Shown here in pieces: positions 60,528 to 64,000 of a DNA stretch of 64,000 nt. The stretch spans positions 1 through 64,000 of the forward strand of contig NZ_QFYQ01000002.1 in NCBI RefSeq assembly GCF_003254475.1, written 5' to 3'. Position numbers and translations under genes: made by a program. The stretch's first letter is position 1. Each line of letters opens with the position of its first letter. The notes beneath the pieces were generated by a model. The model did not search any database and was not told the origin of the DNA. It was given only the letters and a program-made list of their open reading frames with translations. This DNA comes from Phenylobacterium soli. Its GTDB lineage: Bacteria; Pseudomonadota; Alphaproteobacteria; Caulobacterales; Caulobacteraceae.

Positions 60528-61115
60528 ATGACGCAACGTATGTGGATCGCGGCCGCCGCGGTGCTGGCGCTCGCCGCCTGCGGCAAGAAGACGGAGACGG
60601 CGCAGACCGGTGGCAACGCCGCGGCGCCGGCGGCGGAGACTCCCGCGGCCGGGGCTCCCGCGGCTGGGGCTCCCGCCTCGGCCCGGCCGGTGCGCAAGGC
60701 AGGCCTTTGGGAGCAGACGGTGGAGTTCGGCAAGATGCGGCAGACGAGCCGAATCTGCCTGGACGCGGCCACGGACGAGAAGCTGGGCCTGGAGGGCAAC
60801 CGCGGTCCGAACCCCTGCTCCGAGAGCGCGGTGAGCGCCATCCCCGGCGGCTATGCGTTCCGCTCGGTCTGCGACATGGGCGAGGGCGGCAAGGTGACCA
60901 GCCAGGGCAAGGCGGTAGGCGACTTCGGGGCGAAGTACCGGGTCGACATCGAGAGCACCACCACCGGGGCGGCGGGGCCGGAGATGAACGGCGTGCGCAA
61001 GTTCGCCATCGAGGCGGAATGGAAGGGCCCCTGCCCCGCCGACATGAAGCCGGGCGACATCGCCCTGCCGAACGGGCTGAAGATCAACCCGGCCGCGGGG
61101 GCGAAGGCGAAATAG
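60528..61115 (+). CDS. DUF3617 lipoprotein
   Basis: 195 residues from ATG 60528 with GAGGAG upstream. Signal peptide with lipobox VLALAAC, then a low-complexity Ala/Pro/Gly linker (APAAETPAAGAP...) and a DUF3617 domain (RKAGLWEQTVEF, RICLDAATDEKL, FRSVCDMGEGGKV). Likely periplasmic or outer-membrane attached. Function unknown. Confidence 0.8.
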   Translation: MTQRMWIAAAAVLALAACGKKTETAQTGGNAAAPAAETPAAGAPAAGAPASARPVRKAGLWEQTVEFGKMRQTSRICLDAATDEKLGLEGNRGPNPCSESAVSAIPGGYAFRSVCDMGEGGKVTSQGKAVGDFGAKYRVDIESTTTGAAGPEMNGVRKFAIEAEWKGPCPADMKPGDIALPNGLKINPAAGAKAK

Positions 61116-61181
61116 GCCGCACGACGAATGTCGGGGCGGCAGGGGCCGGTGCGTCCTTGGGGAAATCCTGAGGAGGATGTG

Positions 61182-61709
61182 ATGCAACAGGTGAAGGATC
61201 GGGCGGCGGTGGAGGTCGTGGCGATCGAGCCGCGGGATGCGCGCGAGCTCGCGATCGCCCGGCTGATCGATGCGCCGGCGGACAAGCTCTTCCGCTGCTG
61301 GACGGACCCGGCGCTGATCCCCGAGTGGTTCTGTCCGAAGCCCTGGGTAGCCGAGGTGCTGTCCATGGACGTGCGGCCGGGCGGGACGCAGTCGCTGATG
61401 ATGCGCGGCCCGGACGGCGCCAGCCATCCCTCGGGTGGGGTCTATCTCGAGATCGTGCCGGGGCGGAAGCTGGTGTTCACCAGTGCGATGGGCGAGGGCT
61501 GGCGGCCGGTGGAGGGCGACCTGCAGTTCGTCGGCGAGGTCAGCTTCGAGCCGCAGGCCGACGGGCGCACCCTCTACGTCGCCCGGGCCATGCACTGGAG
61601 CGAGGCCACCGCCAGGGCCCACCAGGAGATGGGCTTCGAAGGCGGCTGGGGCATCGCCGCGGAGCAGATGGCCGAGCTGGCGCGGCGGCTCTGCCCCCCC
61701 CGCCGCTAG
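61182..61709 (+). CDS. SRPBCC (AHSA1-type) protein
   Basis: 175 residues from ATG 61182 with AGGAGG upstream. IARLIDAPADKLFRCWTDPALIPEWFCPKPWVAEV and YVARAMHWSEATARAHQEMGFEGGWGIAAEQMAEL are typical of the AHSA1 branch. Unlike the 51161 copy it has no ArsR partner. Convergent with the thiolase gene (four-base overlap). Confidence 0.85.
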   Translation: MQQVKDRAAVEVVAIEPRDARELAIARLIDAPADKLFRCWTDPALIPEWFCPKPWVAEVLSMDVRPGGTQSLMMRGPDGASHPSGGVYLEIVPGRKLVFTSAMGEGWRPVEGDLQFVGEVSFEPQADGRTLYVARAMHWSEATARAHQEMGFEGGWGIAAEQMAELARRLCPPRR

Positions 61710-62899
61710 ACCAGCTCCACCGCCATGGCCGTGGCTTCGCCGCCGCCGATGCAGAGCGAGGCGAGGCCCTTCTTGCCGCCGCGCGCTTCGAGGGCTGCGA
61801 TGAGGGTGGCGAGGATGCGTGCACCCGAGGCGCCGATCGGGTGGCCGAGGGCGCAGGCGCCGCCGTTGACGTTGAGCTTGGCCCGGTCGATTCCGAGCTC
61901 GCGCTCGGCGATCATGGCGACCACGGCGAAAGCCTCGTTGACCTCGAACAGGTCGACGTCGGCGACGCTCCAGCCCGCGCGCTTCAGCGCCTTCTGCATG
62001 GCCGGCACCGGCGCGGTGGTGAAGAGGCCCGGCTCGTGGGCGTGAGCGGCGTGGCCGGCGATCCGGGCGACGATGTTCATGCCGAGCTTCCGGGCCACGC
62101 TCTCGCGGGTCATGACCAGGGCCGCGGCGCCGTCGCTGATCGAGGAGGCGTTGGCGGCGGTGATCGCCCCGTCCTTGGCGAAGGCGGGCTTCAGCGTCGG
62201 GATCTTGGCGGGGTCGGCCTTGGCGGGCTGCTCGTCATCCTCGATCAGCACCGCGCCCTTGCGGGTGACCACCTCGAAGGGGACGATCTCCTTCTTGAAG
62301 GCGCCCGAGGCCGTGGCCGCCTTGGCCCGCTCCAGGGAGCCGATGGCGAACTCGTCCATCGCCTCGCGGGTGAACTGGTACTGCCTGGCCGTCTCCTCGG
62401 CGAAGGAGCCCATCAGGCGGCCCGGCTCGTAGGCGTCTTCGAGTCCGTCGAGATACATGTGGTCGTAGAGGGTGTCGTGGCCGATGCGGGCGCCGGCGCG
62501 GTGCTGCTTGGAGAGGAAGGGCGCGCCCGTCATGCTCTCCATGCCGCCGGCGACGATGATATCGGCGGTGCCGGCTGCCAGGGCGTCGTGGGCCATGATG
62601 GCCGCCTGCATCCCCGAGCCGCACATCTTGTTGACGGTGGTCGCCTCCACAGACTTCGGCAGGCCCGCGCCCAGCGCCGCCTGGCGGGCCGGCGCCTGGC
62701 CGAGGCCGGCCGGCAGGACGCAGCCCATGAAGATCTGCTCGACCGCGGCGGGGTCGGCCTTGGCGCGCTCGACGGCGGCGCGGACGGCCGCGGCACCGAG
62801 GTCGGTGGCCTTCACCGGCGCGAAGACGCCCTGGAAGCCGCCCATGGGCGTGCGGGCGTAGGCGGCGATGACGACGGGGTCGGAGGCGGTGTTGCTCAT
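61706..62899 (-). CDS. Acetyl-CoA acetyltransferase (thiolase)
   Basis: 397 residues from ATG 62897-62899. Catalytic Cys in VNKMCGSGMQAAI, general base His in NVNGGACALGHPIGASGARI, and the second Cys in SLCIGGGEATAMA. N-terminus YARTPMGGFQGVF. Length and motifs fit a biosynthetic or degradative thiolase II. Chain-length preference cannot be read from the sequence. Confidence 0.95.
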   Translation of the reverse strand: MSNTASDPVVIAAYARTPMGGFQGVFAPVKATDLGAAAVRAAVERAKADPAAVEQIFMGCVLPAGLGQAPARQAALGAGLPKSVEATTVNKMCGSGMQAAIMAHDALAAGTADIIVAGGMESMTGAPFLSKQHRAGARIGHDTLYDHMYLDGLEDAYEPGRLMGSFAEETARQYQFTREAMDEFAIGSLERAKAATASGAFKKEIVPFEVVTRKGAVLIEDDEQPAKADPAKIPTLKPAFAKDGAITAANASSISDGAAALVMTRESVARKLGMNIVARIAGHAAHAHEPGLFTTAPVPAMQKALKRAGWSVADVDLFEVNEAFAVVAMIAERELGIDRAKLNVNGGACALGHPIGASGARILATLIAALEARGGKKGLASLCIGGGEATAMAVELV

Positions 62900-62981
62900 G
62901 CCGGAGATATAATTCACCAGACGATGAGATGCATCCTCCCGATGGGGAACCCCGCTCACGGCAGGACTCTCGCCTCAGGAC

Positions 62982-64000
62982 TCAGGCCGCGCGGACGGTC
63001 CCGGCGATGAAGCCGCCGCCAAGCACGCGGGTGGGGCTTTCCGGCGCGTAGAGGACGCAGGCCTGGCCCGGGGCGACGCCTTCCTCCGCCCCGTCGAAGA
63101 CCACGCCCGGCGCGCCATCGACCATGGCGAGGCGCCCGGCCACCGGCTCGCGGGTGGAGCGGACGCGGGCGAGCACGGGACGACCTGCCTCGGCGGCGGC
63201 CCCGATCGAGGCGTGGTCGCCGATCCAGTTGGTCTCCTTGAGGGAGAGGGCGTGGGTCATGAGGGCCTCGCGCGGGCCGACGATCACCTGCCGCGCGTCG
63301 GCGTCGATGCGGACCACGAACAGCGGATCGCCGACCGCGACATTGAGCCCCCGGCGCTGGCCGATGGTGTAGCGGGTGACGCCCTCGTGCCGGCCGAGCA
63401 CGCGCCCGTCGAGATGCACGATGTCGCCGGGCTCGGCGCCGTGCGGGCGCAGCTTGTCGATGATCGTCGTGTAGCGGCCCTCGGGCACGAAACAGATGTC
63501 CTGGCTGTCGGGCTTGTCGGCCACCGACAGGTTGAGGCTGGCCGCGGCGGCGCGCACGGCGGGCTTGGGCAGGCCACCGAGCGGGAAGCGCAGGTAGTCG
63601 AGCTGTTCGGCGGTGGTCGCGAACAGGAAATAGGACTGGTCGCGCGCCGGGTCGAAGGCGCGGTGCAGCTCGGGGCCGGCGGCCCCCTCCTCGCGGCGGA
63701 CGTAATGGCCCGTGGCCATGGCCGCTGCGCCGAGGTCGCGGGCGACGTCGAGGAGGTCGCGGAATTTGACCGTCTGGTTGCAGCGCACGCAGGGGATCGG
63801 GGTCTCGCCGCGCAGGTAGGCGTCGGCGAAGTCCTCGATGACCTGCTCGCGGAAGCGGCTCTCGTAGTCGAGCACGTAGTGCGGGATGCCGATCGCCTCG
63901 GCCGCCATCCGCGCGTCGTAGATGTCCTGGCCGGCGCAGCAGGCGCCCTTCTTCTGGATCGCCGCGCCGTGGTCGTAGAGCTGCAGCGTCACGCCGACGA
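62982..64000 (-). CDS. mnmA: tRNA-specific 2-thiouridylase, partial (runs off right edge)
   Basis: The 339 C-terminal residues are present. MnmA puts sulfur on U34 of tRNA Lys, Glu and Gln. Cys residues of the reaction are in [11 protein letters not shown] and [18 protein letters not shown] and [11 protein letters not shown] lie between, and the C-terminal domain with [12 protein letters not shown] and CVLYAPE follows. The N-terminal ATP-pyrophosphatase P-loop lies outside the window. Confidence 0.96.
   Translation of the reverse strand, partial: VGVTLQLYDHGAAIQKKGACCAGQDIYDARMAAEAIGIPHYVLDYESRFREQVIEDFADAYLRGETPIPCVRCNQTVKFRDLLDVARDLGAAAMATGHYVRREEGAAGPELHRAFDPARDQSYFLFATTAEQLDYLRFPLGGLPKPAVRAAAASLNLSVADKPDSQDICFVPEGRYTTIIDKLRPHGAEPGDIVHLDGRVLGRHEGVTRYTIGQRRGLNVAVGDPLFVVRIDADARQVIVGPREALMTHALSLKETNWIGDHASIGAAAEAGRPVLARVRSTREPVAGRLAMVDGAPGVVFDGAEEGVAPGQACVLYAPESPTRVLGGGFIAGTVRAA

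Overview
The window looks like a high-GC alphaproteobacterial chromosome, most probably a member of the Caulobacteraceae (Caulobacter/Phenylobacterium type). This rests on the GC-rich codon use, the nadABC, carA/carB, greA, trxB, uvrB and mnmA protein sequences, a GGxGxD-repeat secreted protein with the N-terminus typical of that group, and many small Caulobacter-type hypothetical proteins. The assignment is inference from protein flavour; there is no rRNA or tRNA gene here to confirm it.

Positions 1 to about 26.76 kb are a prophage. Its leftward (minus-strand) half carries packaging and structural genes (beta-helix spike-like protein, portal, small and large terminase, a GIY-YIG nuclease), a replication module (a DnaA domain IV-like initiator and an O/P-like pair), a VRR-NUC nuclease, a C5 cytosine methyltransferase and small membrane or HTH proteins. 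At about 15.5-16.3 kb lies an immunity switch: a Cro-like gene and a GIY-YIG/HTH protein run left, an XRE-type repressor runs right, and palindromic ATTACC-N3-GGTAAT operators sit between them and in front of a pentapeptide-repeat gene. The rightward early region (17.2-25.5 kb) is a tightly overlapping train of about 25 small genes, many with Cys pairs, including Lar-like, DUF6527-like, HNH-like and DUF4326 proteins. It ends with an excisionase-like protein and a tyrosine integrase. Just beyond the integrase, the first 17-21 codons of a HAD-family hydrolase are cut off, which marks the attachment junction. At the left edge the prophage is interrupted by the start of an IS1595-type transposase. 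No capsid, tail-tube, lysis or tape-measure gene is visible, so the element may be defective or may continue beyond the window.

From 26.9 kb to the end is ordinary host chromosome: a PAS-histidine kinase-receiver protein lacking an ATPase domain, carA and carB (separated by 1.9 kb of unrelated genes and flanked by inverted-repeat elements, one carrying a GxxExxY gene), a truncated hemoglobin, a b-type cytochrome, a VIT-family metal transporter, an SDR, greA, a large RTX-type protein, trxB, two SleB-type cell-wall hydrolases, and the nadABC operon with two identical-geometry operators upstream. These are followed by an ArsR/SRPBCC pair with an operator covering the ArsR start codon, a divergent pair of DJ-1/PfpI-domain proteins, an alpha/beta hydrolase, uvrB, a thiolase and the 3' part of mnmA running off the right edge.

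Most worth a second look are the methyltransferase gene that is open and apparently conserved in a second reading frame, the inverted-repeat-bounded GxxExxY cassette and its empty relative around carA, the repressor operator set, the near-perfect 15-bp repeat array in the pentapeptide gene, repeated gene-junction sequences in the early region, the hydrolase cut by the prophage, and the kinase without a catalytic domain.
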